A stretch of DNA of 64,000 nucleotides, from NCBI GenBank assembly GCA_001051155.2, contig JYIP02000001.1:2418001-2482000 (forward strand). Direction: 5' to 3'. This document shows positions 44,460 through 55,711 of this stretch, one piece after another. Source of the DNA: Chrysoporthe austroafricana. Taxonomy: Eukaryota; Ascomycota; Sordariomycetes; Diaporthales; Cryphonectriaceae. The notes beneath the pieces were generated by a model that worked only from the letters and a program-made list of their open reading frames with translations, had not been told where the DNA came from and ran no database searches. A program made the position numbers and the translations under genes. Within the stretch, counting starts at the first letter, position 1, and each line of letters begins with the position of its first letter.

Positions 44460-46456
44460 CGGGTGCTCGAGACGAGAGTGTGGGCGGGGCGGGCCCGCTG
44501 AAGCCATCGACTGCTCCAGAATGCCAGGCTTCTTACAAGACATCAGGCGTCAATATAGCATGGTCGGGACTCATCATATCCTCGGCGAATTCCAGAGAGT
44601 CCACCTGAGAATCAGGCAGTTCTTGAACCTTTCCTCTAGGTAATTAAATGCTGCGATGTCTGCGGTGGATCAAAGCCAGGATGGCAGCTGCCCATATTGT
44701 CGATTAGGATCGACCAAGGTGGTAACACCATCTATGTGCGTACACCCAGATATTGGACAGCGAAAGGGTTTCTCGTGCCTCTATTTGTGCTTTCCGTACT
44801 ATCAGTCAGGTCATAAGAAAGTTGGATAGGGAGATGGATCTCAGCCCAGACTTCGTCTTCAGCGATGCAATGCGGTATACCTTCCCTTGCTGGCACGTAC
44901 CTGTCACATATGTTCAGTGCCTCACGACAGCGCACGAAAAGGGCGAAAACCGGTGCGGGGTCTTAAATGACTTCCGAGGTTGGAGAATCCAAGAAAATGG
45001 CTTTGGAAGTGAGGCGCATCGAAAGCTGAGGAGAAACTGGCACCTTATCGAGCAGGAAGAGAATTGAATGAGTGCTAAGAGTTCTATCTATCCGTTACAG
45101 AAGAGAATGAGAGTGGCTATCTGAAGCTCACTCATAGTTACGGAGTATATAGAAGCACCAAAAAAAAAGCCAGGGTTAGGCTGCTGGTTGTTCTAGCCGC
45201 GGCCCCTGCAGGCTCCGTTCTTCTCGTCAACCACATTAGCGCCATCTTCGTGGCCCCGTGGCCGACGACCGAACTGTTCCTCGCTCGTGGTCTCACGATC
45301 TACAATGGCCTGGGGTGGACATTGCCACAAGTCCCTCAGTGGCATGTATCTCCAGCATGGTGAATGTTGGTTAGCACGATGGTTTGTTACCGTAGCAGAT
45401 CGGCGTCTAAGGCTCGCGATAAACTAGGTCGCAGGGAATGACGGGTTCGTGCTATCTTTACATAGAAGTACATTACACGAAAGTGCATTTCTCTCCTTTT
45501 CAAGGTTAGAGCACATATTATGTATGTGAGGGTATGCGCAGTGCAGCTCAGAGCGTGCCAGGGCACGCAGGGGGTCCTGGGTACGTGGGTACGTCCGCGT
45601 CCGTACATCTCCTCACCTCTCTCAATATTACAAAGCCGCATGCTACCTGATGTGGCTTTTGAAAATTCGTGCAGCAGTGCGTCCTAGATACACGGCTGGA
45701 GACTGCATTCAGTATCGGAAAGCCGTATCCCACCTTAGTAGCTCGCTGTTCCCTTCGCGGCTCACCACCGCCCGCCATGAAATATTGCAATTCGTACGAA
45801 GTACGTACTTGACTTGACGTTCATGAGCCACAAGGTAGGCAACATGTCTTGATTGCCCCTAATCTCACCATAAGTCATCTTCACAGCTTCTCCACTGCGC
45901 AGGCTCAGAAAGTCTATATACGCAGGGCCAGACCACCGTTTACACATACTAGTCCAGAACAAGTAAGGTATAGTCAGTCCACAGTGCATCCTTAGCCCGG
46001 CACACTTTCCCATTCTAGGAATGGAGAACATGTAGACGCCTCGCACTCTGCGTCGCAGTGCCTCCAGGCGATGGACGTGTATATAAGTCGAGCTACTTCC
46101 TCCTGCTACTGAGAATTTTGGATCGGGCTCCATCAAATAACAAGAAAAGAGTTCTCACCCACGAGGGATACCATAGGAAGCGAGAGGCATTAATTACCAT
46201 TGTTGACACCAAACCCTAGTGCCTTCCCCAACGAGTCCTCCCTCTGGACATCGCCAGCACTATTCAGGCGTCCTTGAAGACGGAACCAAAACGACGAAGA
46301 AGATCGTGATAGGCGGTGGTGTGTTTGAAACCCTGCCTGCATTTTATTGCTTCGGATGCCTACTTGATGCATCAGGACATCGTTCAAGGCACCTGCTGTT
46401 CGTTCGCAGAGGGCACATCAGTTTCCAAGTCGGCGCGCACTAATCGTTGCCGACAG

Positions 46457-46768
46457 ATGACACCAGATATCGTCTGCACGATCGTATTTGGGATTGTAGC
46501 TTCAATTCTAACAGTCGCTGGCATTGTCCAAGCTCAAGCTAGAGCACGTAGACAAGGTAAGCAGCTGTGTAATATCTTGCTCCTGTGGTCCGCTCACCAT
46601 AGCAAAATATGATTCTGACTCTTCGTGACAGAGCCAGATCTCGAAGCACATCGAGTGTGGTATGGGCAACAGCCCGTACGTGACTGTCCACAGCATAGCC
46701 GAACGTTCCCACTCCGTGGATCTCAGGTGTTAAGGTCATCAAGCCAACCCCGGAACCGAACAGTCTGA
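46457..46768 (+). CDS. Small spliced single-pass membrane protein
   Basis: Exons 46457-46556 and 46632-46768 give 78 residues; the 75-nt intron has a GTAAGC donor and a GACAG acceptor, and the frame continues (ARARRQ-EPDLEAHRVWYG). The N-terminus MTPDIVCTIVFGIVASILTVAGIV is in parts a membrane helix directly followed by QARARRQ, so the basic side probably faces the cytoplasm. The tail is short and Arg/Ser-rich. Tiny proteins that begin this way are common in filamentous fungi and uncharacterised. Doubt remains because the region is gene-poor and the protein is too short for a firm test; an upstream exon is possible (the ATG follows a ccgacag that could be an acceptor). Confidence 0.5.
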
Positions 46769-47647
46769 AGATATGCAATGCGGGAGATAACGCTCACTGC
46801 TGGTGGACGATCTCTACAGCTCAAGGTCCCTGCATCCGATGCAGCATGTCAGAGATGAAATCCTCATTGCGGCACCAAGGCGCGCTGGAAATGAAGTAGG
46901 CGTGCTAGGTGGTGCTATAGACTGTGTCGCCAAGAATGCGGACACAAGAAGGGTAGGGTATATCATGGAAGGACCAAATGAGAGGCACACAGCCTTCCCC
47001 TTTGGGAAAGTAGAATTGATGAATAGATATGTCCGACATGACCTCCGAAAACTTCAGCCTCTGTTGACGGTCCACGGGCCTTCAAAGGTACCTATGTATA
47101 ATATATCATGGTTCTCATTGCTCAGCACCGAATCATTTTGAATTAGCCCACCTGTGTCGCGTGACCCGCAACTGTTATTCTCAATTTATATCGAGAATGA
47201 GGGAATGAGCTGATAAGTGGATCGAGACATATTTAGGTCGCATCAAGATGACGGAAAATGCTGGTCCATCTAGTCCGCGACGCGAGCTGTGTTCGCGAGG
47301 TCCGCGACGGAATGGAATACTCGGTCGCGGCGCGCCGGCTCCCATTCCTGAGCCTACGGGCCGTCATTGCGGTCACGTCCTAAAGACAACAACGCGCAGG
47401 TCTCCGTGTCTCACAATAATTAATCGATCAAGGCACTTTTGTGCTTTCCAGTGTATCGGGTTCTCTACTGGCCAGGTATAAGAGGCTTCAGATTCCCAGG
47501 CAACCTCTCCCTGCTTTTCGATCCATTGAGGCTTTGCTTTCCCAGTCGCTCTTTTAACCGTCATTCTTTACCCAACTATCGAGTCACCTCTTGTGTCCTC
47601 GTTTTCGCTCATTTCGTCTCGTCGTGCTCATACTTTTAGCAGCGACC
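46769..47647. other. Intergenic before the GPI protein
   Basis: An open frame at 46803-47141 has no recognisable motif. The last 150 bp are a C/T-rich leader of the gene starting at 47648. Confidence 0.4.
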
Positions 47648-48571
47648 ATGAAGATATCTGCTGTGGCTCTTCTCAGCCTCGCGGCCATGGGAGCCGCCGA
47701 GGATGCCATGTTCAGCCCCATTCCACCAAACGTCCCTGGTAAGCTCTCGCTTTCCGCACTTGCGAAACATTCGACCGAAGGTTCGGAAGAGCCTCGCTAC
47801 TAGGAAGACGTGCTGACCACTGAGGTGCTCAGCCCAGAACTCGCCCGGCCAGATGGTAGGCGGCGCCAATCCTGCCGTCGCCCCGGCGGCCCCGCCCGCG
47901 CTCACGACGAGGCGCCGCGTGCTCAGGCCCACGGCCACGACCACGTCCAGACGCCGCCATCATCATTCTACGACCACGTCTAAGTACCGCCATCATTCTA
48001 AGACGACATCGTCCAGGCGCCACCATTCTACCTCTTCGACCAAGAGCCACCACAGTCATAGTTCCAAGCCGGTGGTTGTCACCACGGTGGTCGACTGTTT
48101 TGTCACCGTATGCCCTGAGCCGACTGTCTTCACCATCAACGATGAGTGCTATACCGCGACCTCGTCCAACCAGCCCATCACGGTCACCAACTGCCCTTGC
48201 ACTGTTGAACAGGTAAGATCCATGTCTTGCGCCCCCCTACCTGCCTAGTCCTTAGTCGACAGATAACTGAGACACTTTTCATCCAGAATTATGTCACCCC
48301 CGGACCAGCTGGACCACCAGCTGGACCACCGACCATCGTGACTGGCCACATTGTTGTCTCTACGGCCGCAGCCGTCCAGCAGCCGCCGCCCGCCTCCGGA
48401 CAGTATGTCACCGGGCAGGCCGGCGCGAAGCAGGCCGGCGCTGCCGCGGGGCAGCCCGCCGCGAGCGCGAGCCCTGTTGCATATGTCCAGGCCGGCGGCA
48501 ATGTGAATGTTCCGCATGTCCTGTCAGGGCTCCTGGCTCTCTTCCCTCTGGCCATGGCACTTGTTCTTTGA
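47648..48571 (+). CDS. GPI-anchored cell-wall protein
   Basis: Exons 47648-47738, 47833-48212 and 48287-48571 encode 251 residues; introns are 94 and 74 nt with clean GTAAG donors, and phases agree. A signal peptide (MKISAVALLSLAAMGAAE) starts the chain. A basic, His/Arg/Ser/Thr-rich segment follows (TSRRRHHHSTTTSK). Then comes a module DCFVTVCPEP-TVFTINDECYTATS-ITVTNCPCTV, a Cys pattern found in fungal wall proteins such as the clock-controlled ccg-6 group. A Gly/Pro/Ala-rich stretch with a GPPAGPP repeat precedes a small-residue site (GGN) and a C-terminal hydrophobic tail (HVLSGLLALFPLAMALVL), the signal for GPI attachment. It is probably a covalently linked or membrane-tethered surface protein; the exact role is unknown. 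Confidence 0.88.
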
Positions 48572-48899
48572 TCTTGAGAGGTTTAGTCACAGGAAAGGGG
48601 GGGCGTTATTCTCAACGTCTTTCGGAATGCTTGAAGGCGCGGATGGCGGACAACGAATCGATTCCACTTAATGTCTATATATGCGGAGCAAACTTCATCC
48701 TTTGGGGCCGGGCCCGGCATTTCAACCACTTAGGACGGCGGTCTTGGAGTCTTTGGGTAATTTCTAGTATCTAGTTTGAGTGCTAGCTCGTAATCTAGAT
48801 ATAATATTGAATCTGGTAAATTTAAGAACAAAGGCTTCTTTCCTAACCCCTATAGCTCACAATAAAAAGAGGAAAAATAAAAGAGCCATGGACGAAGCT
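48572..48899. other. Convergent intergenic
   Basis: The 328 bp between the GPI-protein stop and the HET-gene stop are AT-rich on the right and presumably hold both 3' ends. Confidence 0.5.
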
Positions 48900-51443
48900 C
48901 TAGGTAATGTATATATCCTGCAGATCGGGCTTCGAACCATTAGGTTCTAGAAACCCGTCCCATATCCATGGTGAGTCATCCGAAGATTTGATAACTATAC
49001 GTCGACCGTACCTGCTGAGTTGAAAAGCTGCCTCCCAAAGAGAAACCAGCTGCGCAGGTATGCCATTACGTGGCGCCTCCAAGCTAGAAATAAGTCCACA
49101 ACGCCTGTGTTGTCCAAGGCCTTTATTAGCACTTGTATCCTTGGTAGGTTTCAAAAGAACCCCCCTCAAGCACACCGAAATTCCCACTAGGTCAAAGGAA
49201 GTGAGAAGCGCTTGAGAGTACCCGTTGGTGGGCACCGCTGCGGCATCCTGCTCCTCCATGCTGTCCCAATGAACTTCAACAAGGACATCCTCGTGACCAA
49301 CGGGGTACATCTCGCGTACGTATGGCTTACTTGGATCCATCAGAGGGCAGAGCACCATGTCAACCAGCACGCCCCGGAGATGCAGGACGCTATGTTCTCC
49401 CGGAAGGCAGCGTCCCAATACGTCGAGTCGACTGGTGTCCAACTTCACAAACTCGTTTGGTAGTAGTTCACCAGAGTACATGTCCTGCCTATAGGCTGTT
49501 GGCCCAGCGACACTCACAGGAGACCACGAAGGTATGGGATGTGTTGATGAGACCCGATGGGGAAGGATAGTGTCGAGCGGCGTATACCATGTGAGTTGCC
49601 GAAAGATATCAACAGACCATAGCCCGGAATGATAGTGTGCATTCTTGAGCTCGCTGGGAAATAATAGCTGGAAAAATTGGGACATTCCTCGGATGGCCAC
49701 CAAGCGATCGTCGCCGAATGTTACGGATGTCGGGGTATAGCCTGCGAGTATTTCGCTCCAAATCCTTATAGGTTCAAAACGAAAAGAGTCAACTTCAATT
49801 GACAACATACGCATTTTCGTGGTGCGTATGATATCCGAGAAAAGCCGGCCATAATTACCATGGATGCCAGAAGGGAAAGTTTCGGAGCAGCTGGCGTTCA
49901 GACAAGACCACCACATTTGGGTCTTCGTACAGAAGAGATTGGCCGGGGCCAGATATATCTCCTGGTACACCCATCCGCGGGATAAGAGCTCAGAGGCAAG
50001 AACGTAGACCCCAAAGTCTGAGCCTTGGAGTTCATATAGCATTTTGAGCGTGCAGTCTGATTGAGCTGTCGCCTCTTTGGATGGGTCTGTGGTCGGTATC
50101 ACTAGTAGTCGACGCTCGTACTGTTCTGGGAAAAGACCCTGATCTGAATGCTTTGCGTCCGCAGCAGCGATGTTACTAGAACTTCCTGGATCAGCGTGTG
50201 GCCCTAATAAAGGAACTATGGCTGGTGTATAAGGTCACGAATTTCTTCCCTTCTTCCCATTTACCGTTTTTAAAAATAGAAAGGAAAGAGGAAAAAAAAA
50301 AGGAGATAGACCAGAAGAAACAGTTGTCGTACAATACACCGCCAGCATAGATGTCACCCATCTTTTCAGCTTCGTTCTGCCACTCTGGGTTGTTGCCCTC
50401 TTTATCTCGATCTTGGGGAATGCAGAGGCAGTCAATCCACACATAAGCCAGCCTACATTGCTTGACAATTTGGATGGCATCTCGAAACGTTCGAGGTAAG
50501 CTTCGAATCGAGATACCGTTCTCAAGCTTTCTTAACGGGATGCTTCCTTGCTTCTCGGTGCTCTCGTATCTGGACAGCTTAGGGGGCTCAGAGGATGGCT
50601 CGGTTGCCCATCTGTGGCTCAAAGTCACATAAGAGTACTCGGTTTGCCGCTGTGTTGATACGAGCTGTATAATGTCTGGCCGAGCGGGGTCTAAGTAAAG
50701 AAGTCGTGTTGGTCTCTGTCGAGGATGGCGTCTATAGGACCGACAATTTGGATGTTGTTTCCCTTGGCATGTTTGTAGCCAGTGCCGTACTATCGTCAAG
50801 TCGCCATTCGGAACTGAAATTGGGATTTTTCTCGAAGGTGCTGTTGCACATTAGTCGACCTCGTACTACTTATTTAGAGTAAGATAGTTAGAGCCTCATA
50901 CAAGGATCGCGGCTCGTTAATTCGAATAGATCTGTTTCATTCATCACCTCTTGGGGAACTGGTGTAGTTTAGTATAGCAGTACCACATTTTGATGAGCAT
51001 GATTTGCGATTCAATCAGATGGACATCTTACAGTCATGCATCTCCAAGCGCAGTAACAATGAGTCACCTGTGTTCTCATCAGGATGCCGACTCCAAACGA
51101 ACATGAGTTTAAAGGGCTCCAATCTAGTGAAATACAACTGAGGAGAGCGGTCGGGCCCTTCTCTGCGAACCATTTGTAGGTACTTCTCATGAATCATCGC
51201 GCAAATCCTGCAGCCAGATTCTACCGATTGAAGCAGACTTTGGTACGATGCATGATGCTGATATTCCAAGTCATCCTGTACGGCCGGGTCCGCCATAAAG
51301 CGACATGTATCGCACGGGCTGGTCGCGCGAATTAAAGCCTCGATGTCTTCCGAGGCCCTCGTCCGTACGAGGAGTGGCCACGACGTCTTCTGAGGCACGG
51401 GCTCTTGCGGCTGCGATTCGGCACCATCCAGCTTGTCGGACAT
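48900..51443 (-). CDS. HET-domain (heterokaryon incompatibility) protein
   Basis: Four exons, 51443-51032, 50958-50902, 50840-50340 and 50221-48900, encode 763 residues; introns are 73, 61 and 118 nt and every junction keeps phase 1. The HET domain occupies about residues 225-370: YSYVTLSHRW, then SLPRTFRDAI, AYVWIDCLCIPQD, WQNEAEKMGDIYAGA across intron 3, IAAADAKHSDQGLF. The N-terminus has a CDTC/CRIC cysteine pair module often found before HET domains. The C-terminal half contains RGWVYQE and a beta-rich region of unknown role. HET proteins trigger programmed cell death or allorecognition when paired with an incompatible partner; no partner gene is visible next door. Intron 3 carries A/T-rich tracts and breaks the domain, so automatic calls may truncate it. 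All key HET motifs are intact. Confidence 0.93.
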
Positions 51444-52546
51444 GTTGTGGTCGTGACAGAAAGTACGTAGCTGCAGAAGCGATATTATTCTAGAGAGACG
51501 CGTTAATGATGGATAGATCTTTGGGGGTTGTATCGAGACGCAATGTTAGTCCTGTGGAAAAGCGGAGTAAGCAGCACCCTAACCCTGACTATTCGTGCTA
51601 TGAGTGAGCTTTATATAGCCCATCCTCATTCTCTTTGGTATTACTCATTCAATCTTTTCCTTGCTCAATAAGGTGCCTGTTCTTCTCAAGTTCCAAGGGG
51701 CAGTGTGTTGTTGACAAGGCTCAGGGCACGGCTGAGACAGATCCACAGCGAAACGGCTATAGCGATAACATCCTGTTTCAAGGAGGATTCCACTCATGCT
51801 CTGAATGCCACACATACAAATAGGCTAATAAGCTATGCAACAAATATTAAACAAATCCGGAAACTAAATTTCACCTACACGCTTTTGCTACACCTAGGTT
51901 TACCTAGTACAATATAGAGTGTGTGCTGCCTAAGATGTATTGAAGACCTTTTAGTCAATGGCTGCTAGGTGAAATCTTGCAAGAGCTTTCTTTTGGACTG
52001 AATGTGGGGAGCCTTATTAGCAGAGCGAGCCCATTCAAAGCACGGCAGTCATCGTTTCAAGCCCTCAATAGTTACCGGCGAAGCTCTGTGACGCATACAT
52101 CAAGCAGGTGGTGACTGTTCGCCTCAGATCGGTACATGGATCATGGGGGATTGGAGTTGACAGGACTCGGGAGTGCAGGAAGTGGACTTCTGATCTCCAC
52201 TTCATGATGATAATGATGATGGTGGCGTCCGAAAGCCGCGAAATGCGATTGTGTAGGGTATGCAGATGAGAATAGAGTATGTGAGATTATCTGGGTAGAT
52301 AAGACACCAAGTGATGGAGATGGAATATTACTCCCTTTACCAGATCCAGTAACGATCCAAGAAACCAGAAGAGAAAATAGGTATACAGTCCCTGACCCGC
52401 CGCCCGCACCCGCTGATACTTCCGGTATAGAGACAAGCAAACGCCGAAATAACCGATGCTCCAAGACAGCCCGCTAGTCGTGTATAGATGATAGAAATAT
52501 GGCCTACTAGAGATAGCCAACGCCCGTCGCTCCCGCAGGAGCACCC
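51444..52546. other. Intergenic, HET promoter side
   Basis: It includes an ACCCTAACCCT word at about 51579-51590 and an AT-rich stretch at 51630-51950. A short minus-strand frame at 52287-52553 directly follows the stop of the next gene and looks like its 3' untranslated part. Confidence 0.4.
51579..51590 (+). promoter_or_regulatory. Telomere-like ACCCTAACCCTG motif
   Basis: It lies about 140 bp upstream of the HET-gene ATG (minus-strand gene) and is the second such motif in the window. A Tbf1-type site is the simplest reading; proof would need binding data. Confidence 0.35.
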
Positions 52547-55500
52547 TCACCACTGGTTTGGGGCCTCAGGTTCACGATCGCTATCGTCCTCATGTATGTG
52601 AAACCCAATCTCCCCCACGCCGGCCTCATCTCCCTCGAGGCCATGTGTCATCTCCCTGCCCTCGCCGGCGGCAAGCATTCGCCATGCTCGCTGGGTGCTG
52701 CCATACTCTGATGGCGGGGCAGAGCTATCACTGAGATCATCCGTATCATCGCTTTCTCCAGCGTCACGAGGATCGACGTTCTCTCTATCTGGCATGGCAT
52801 TATCCTCGATGCCTGGCCAGGGATCATCCTCAGGTCCCTGAGGCTGTGACGATGATTGCTGTTCTTGCAGGGATTGTTGACCTTGTGATGAGGAGGGATG
52901 GTGGTCAGAGTCGCTCCCCAGGTCATCGAGCATGTCGTTTTCGTCTTCGTAGACATCAATGTCCGGGTCATCATCGTTGTCTGTAGAGCTACCGTGGTCT
53001 TCATCAGAGGCCATATCCTCATCCTCATCCTCATTCTCGAGCAGCTGGACGCTGCGGCCATGCAGTCGCTGCGGCGTGTACTCTGGCGCGGCATTGCTGT
53101 ACGGGGTGGCATAGGCGAAAGGAGTCACACGACGCTCACCCTGAGTTGACTCCTTAATATAGATATTCTGGTGAATGGGCGTCACGCTGGGGCTGCGACT
53201 GTACGACCGATGGCTGTGACGTGGGGTGTGTTGTAATCGGACAGAAGGTGACCGAGTGGCCCTCCGTCGATCTTTTGTAACCATGGATGCTGGAGGGGGG
53301 TTGGTGACCAAGGAGAGACGAGGACTGGGACGACCAGTGACGAGGGGTGAAGGGTGGCGCTGATAGCTGGATCTAGCCAGTGCAGGGATGATGCCGTACG
53401 AAGACTTTCGGTGACTGCTGCGCGGAGATGGCAGGACTGGAGAGTTGGTAGGCGGGACTGACCCAGCCCGGATGGGAGGCGGCCGGGAGCCCTTTCGTTC
53501 CCTTTGAATGACCGGCGATTGACCCCTTTGAACGACCGGTGATTGAGCTCGCGTGTGGACGGAGCTCATCGAGAGCACCAAGTTTGAAGGCGCAGAGAAG
53601 AACTGCTCCGTGGAACCGTCGGACGTCCTGAAGATAGCGACCGCTTTCTCGTGTGACTGATTTGGACTCACAGAGGGCAGGCGAGGGACCGAAGGCTCAT
53701 CAAGGCGAGGGTTGTGTTGCCAATACTCTTCGACGGCATCAGCATCCGGTATCTCGGAGCCGCTGTTGCTGCTTCGCGGTTCTGGATAGACGCGCGGGAG
53801 TTTGCGAAGCTTCTTCCAGGTCCAGCCGGCTTCGACATCCTGGTAGCTTGACAGGTGACTGTCCTGAAGATATGCGTCCGGCTGAGTGATGTACAGTCGA
53901 TGTATGCCCGTTGCCTTCATGACAATATTGTTCATCAAAAAGGCAGTGTCCCACAGGACTGGCGTCAGAAGCTCTGCCGGCGACAGGAAACGAAGTCGAG
54001 AATCCTTGTGTACCTTGCGAAGCGGCACCCACGGCGACTGAAAGCCATAGAACCTGTCCACCCGGGGATCTGAGGCATACGGGGACCTGGGGTTGGCAGG
54101 ACTCGGCATCAAGCGCAGGACGCCCTCGAAAGCATTCCCGACTGCAAGCTGCACACTCCGGGCATCAGCGCCCCGCACAAATACAGTCTTGACCAGGCCA
54201 CGACTTCTCAGGCGCTGGTCGATCATGCGACCAGGAACGCATGCTCTAGGCAGCAGCCATGTGGAATCCTCCCCAACCCATTCATCATACGCCGCAAGTA
54301 TCTGCGGGTCCGGCGTTGCTCTGCTTGCAGTCTCAGGTGCTTGTGTCCATTCGTCCCGCCCTGCAGACAGCCGAGGTGTCTTGAAATCCTGTGCCCCTTG
54401 CCATATTCCCTTGAGAGGGAACGGGAGGAAGACGACTTCTAGCTCCCAAGGTGAGCTGTAAGATGGCAGAACGGAGCCGGACAGCTCCTTGACGCGAGCC
54501 TGCAGTGCCGCAACTTGACTGGTCAGAGCTGCGTGGTCAGCGCCGGGCGCCGGAACTGTGGCGTAGTCATCGCGTTGGGTGACGCGATAACCGCTAGCGA
54601 CACTCGTAGTATCGTCGGTTAGCTTACTCTCGTAGTCGTCCATGCGGCTTTCGAGTTCCGTTACCCGGAGGTCAATCATGTCGTGTTTCTCTGAGCACTC
54701 CTCATGGGCTGCATCGTATAATTGGCTGGCTTCCAGCTTGTCGAGCCGCTGTTCGTGTCCCTCAACAGCATCAGCCAAGTTTTGCAAGGTCTCAGCATCC
54801 CGACCTGCAGAGGGGACAGAAGAAGGAGGCGGCGGTCCTGTGGCCCGAGACGGCCCCGGGGTGAGAGTTGTTGGCCCAGACGCAACAGTAGCGGCGTCAT
54901 TAGACGTGTGACCTCCTCGATCCGGCAACGGTCCAGATCCGGCGCCTCTATCTGCACTTCCCTCTCGGGCGTGGTCACGGTCCTTGGAGGGCACACTACT
55001 TAGTGTGTTCAGTCCTTTGCCGCCGAATGGTCGTAGGTATTCCAATGAGCTAGAGGCCGTGGAAGCTGCTTGTGATTCTGGGAGCAGACACTGTGAGGGT
55101 ATAGGAGGTAAAGATGCGTGGCCTCCCTGGGTGGGCAGCACGTTCTTCCAGCTCAAGGTATCCGGCATAGAGTCTGGATCCGCTGGTGGTGGTCCTGGTG
55201 GATTGGCCGGTGGCAGGTCTACGTTAAGGTTCGGGCCTGGTGGGACTGGATCGAAGTTGAAGGCAGTAAGGTCCATAACGGCCGCGTCCATGCTATTGGG
55301 CACACGAAAAGAAACAAAATCCTGGACCGGACTCAGCGGAGCCCTGTTTGACTTCGGCCGCTCATTCTCCTGTCCCGGCCTGTTATCCACCGCCGGCGCG
55401 GCTGTAGACTGTCCTTGCTGGGTATTCTGGCTGTCATCGTGAAAGCAGGCATGGTGCGAGCACATACACCAGCTCGTGTGGTCCACAGCATAGTTCCCGG

Positions 55501-55711
55501 AGGCAGTGACCTGACGGCTCCAGAAGCGGCGGCAGCCGCACCTTGGTCCATTTGGTCCGTGTGTCAGGTCGACAAAGTTGCAGGGTCCTCCAGGCAGACC
55601 GGGACCTGTAGGTGGAGGTGTATTCCTCGCGGCGCCGCCACCATCGTTGAAGATATTAAACGGAGAGAAGGGGGCGTGGAGGGGAGGTGGAGAAAACGGA
55701 GTAGTGGCCAT
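52547..55711 (-). CDS. Large fungal-specific protein with Cys/His cluster
   Basis: A single exon of 1054 residues. Near the N-terminus a compact Cys/His set (C44, C58, C60, C82, C84, H86, H87, C89, H91; GPRCGCRRFW ... WCMCSHHACFHDD) could bind zinc. A long Pro/Ser-rich disordered stretch follows, then a coiled-coil segment at about 310-360 (ADAVEGHEQRLDKLEASQL). A globular region at about 420-660 has many aromatic and conserved-looking blocks (PWELEVVFLPFPLKGIW, WLLPRACVPGRMIDQRLRSRGL, YGFQSPWVPLRKVHKDSRLRFL). The C-terminal third is disordered with SP/TP-rich repeats (QSPVVQRGQSPVIQRERKG) and an acidic end. The combination occurs in uncharacterised Pezizomycotina proteins; nuclear or chromatin roles are possible but not shown. 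Confidence 0.85.
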   Translation of the reverse strand: MATTPFSPPPLHAPFSPFNIFNDGGGAARNTPPPTGPGLPGGPCNFVDLTHGPNGPRCGCRRFWSRQVTASGNYAVDHTSWCMCSHHACFHDDSQNTQQGQSTAAPAVDNRPGQENERPKSNRAPLSPVQDFVSFRVPNSMDAAVMDLTAFNFDPVPPGPNLNVDLPPANPPGPPPADPDSMPDTLSWKNVLPTQGGHASLPPIPSQCLLPESQAASTASSSLEYLRPFGGKGLNTLSSVPSKDRDHAREGSADRGAGSGPLPDRGGHTSNDAATVASGPTTLTPGPSRATGPPPPSSVPSAGRDAETLQNLADAVEGHEQRLDKLEASQLYDAAHEECSEKHDMIDLRVTELESRMDDYESKLTDDTTSVASGYRVTQRDDYATVPAPGADHAALTSQVAALQARVKELSGSVLPSYSSPWELEVVFLPFPLKGIWQGAQDFKTPRLSAGRDEWTQAPETASRATPDPQILAAYDEWVGEDSTWLLPRACVPGRMIDQRLRSRGLVKTVFVRGADARSVQLAVGNAFEGVLRLMPSPANPRSPYASDPRVDRFYGFQSPWVPLRKVHKDSRLRFLSPAELLTPVLWDTAFLMNNIVMKATGIHRLYITQPDAYLQDSHLSSYQDVEAGWTWKKLRKLPRVYPEPRSSNSGSEIPDADAVEEYWQHNPRLDEPSVPRLPSVSPNQSHEKAVAIFRTSDGSTEQFFSAPSNLVLSMSSVHTRAQSPVVQRGQSPVIQRERKGSRPPPIRAGSVPPTNSPVLPSPRSSHRKSSYGIIPALARSSYQRHPSPLVTGRPSPRLSLVTNPPPASMVTKDRRRATRSPSVRLQHTPRHSHRSYSRSPSVTPIHQNIYIKESTQGERRVTPFAYATPYSNAAPEYTPQRLHGRSVQLLENEDEDEDMASDEDHGSSTDNDDDPDIDVYEDENDMLDDLGSDSDHHPSSSQGQQSLQEQQSSSQPQGPEDDPWPGIEDNAMPDRENVDPRDAGESDDTDDLSDSSAPPSEYGSTQRAWRMLAAGEGREMTHGLEGDEAGVGEIGFHIHEDDSDREPEAPNQW

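Larger units (their letters stand above)
42581..46456. other. Gene-poor intergenic, 3.9 kb
   Basis: It holds two microsatellites, the N at 43032 with duplicated flanks, and no gene I can support. An open frame at 44753-45067 (104 codons) is discussed among the rejected items. Confidence 0.45.

Noticed and set aside
44753..45067. 104-codon frame with FVFSDAMRYTFPCW
   Set aside because: Vaguely like the ubiquitin-like domain of some fungal proteins (D.LGR.y.fP.), but the match is too short and no splice model improves it.
52287..52553. 88-codon minus-strand frame with hydrophobic stretches
   Set aside because: It begins with GTG right after the stop of the preceding gene and has no homologue I recognise; probably 3' untranslated sequence.
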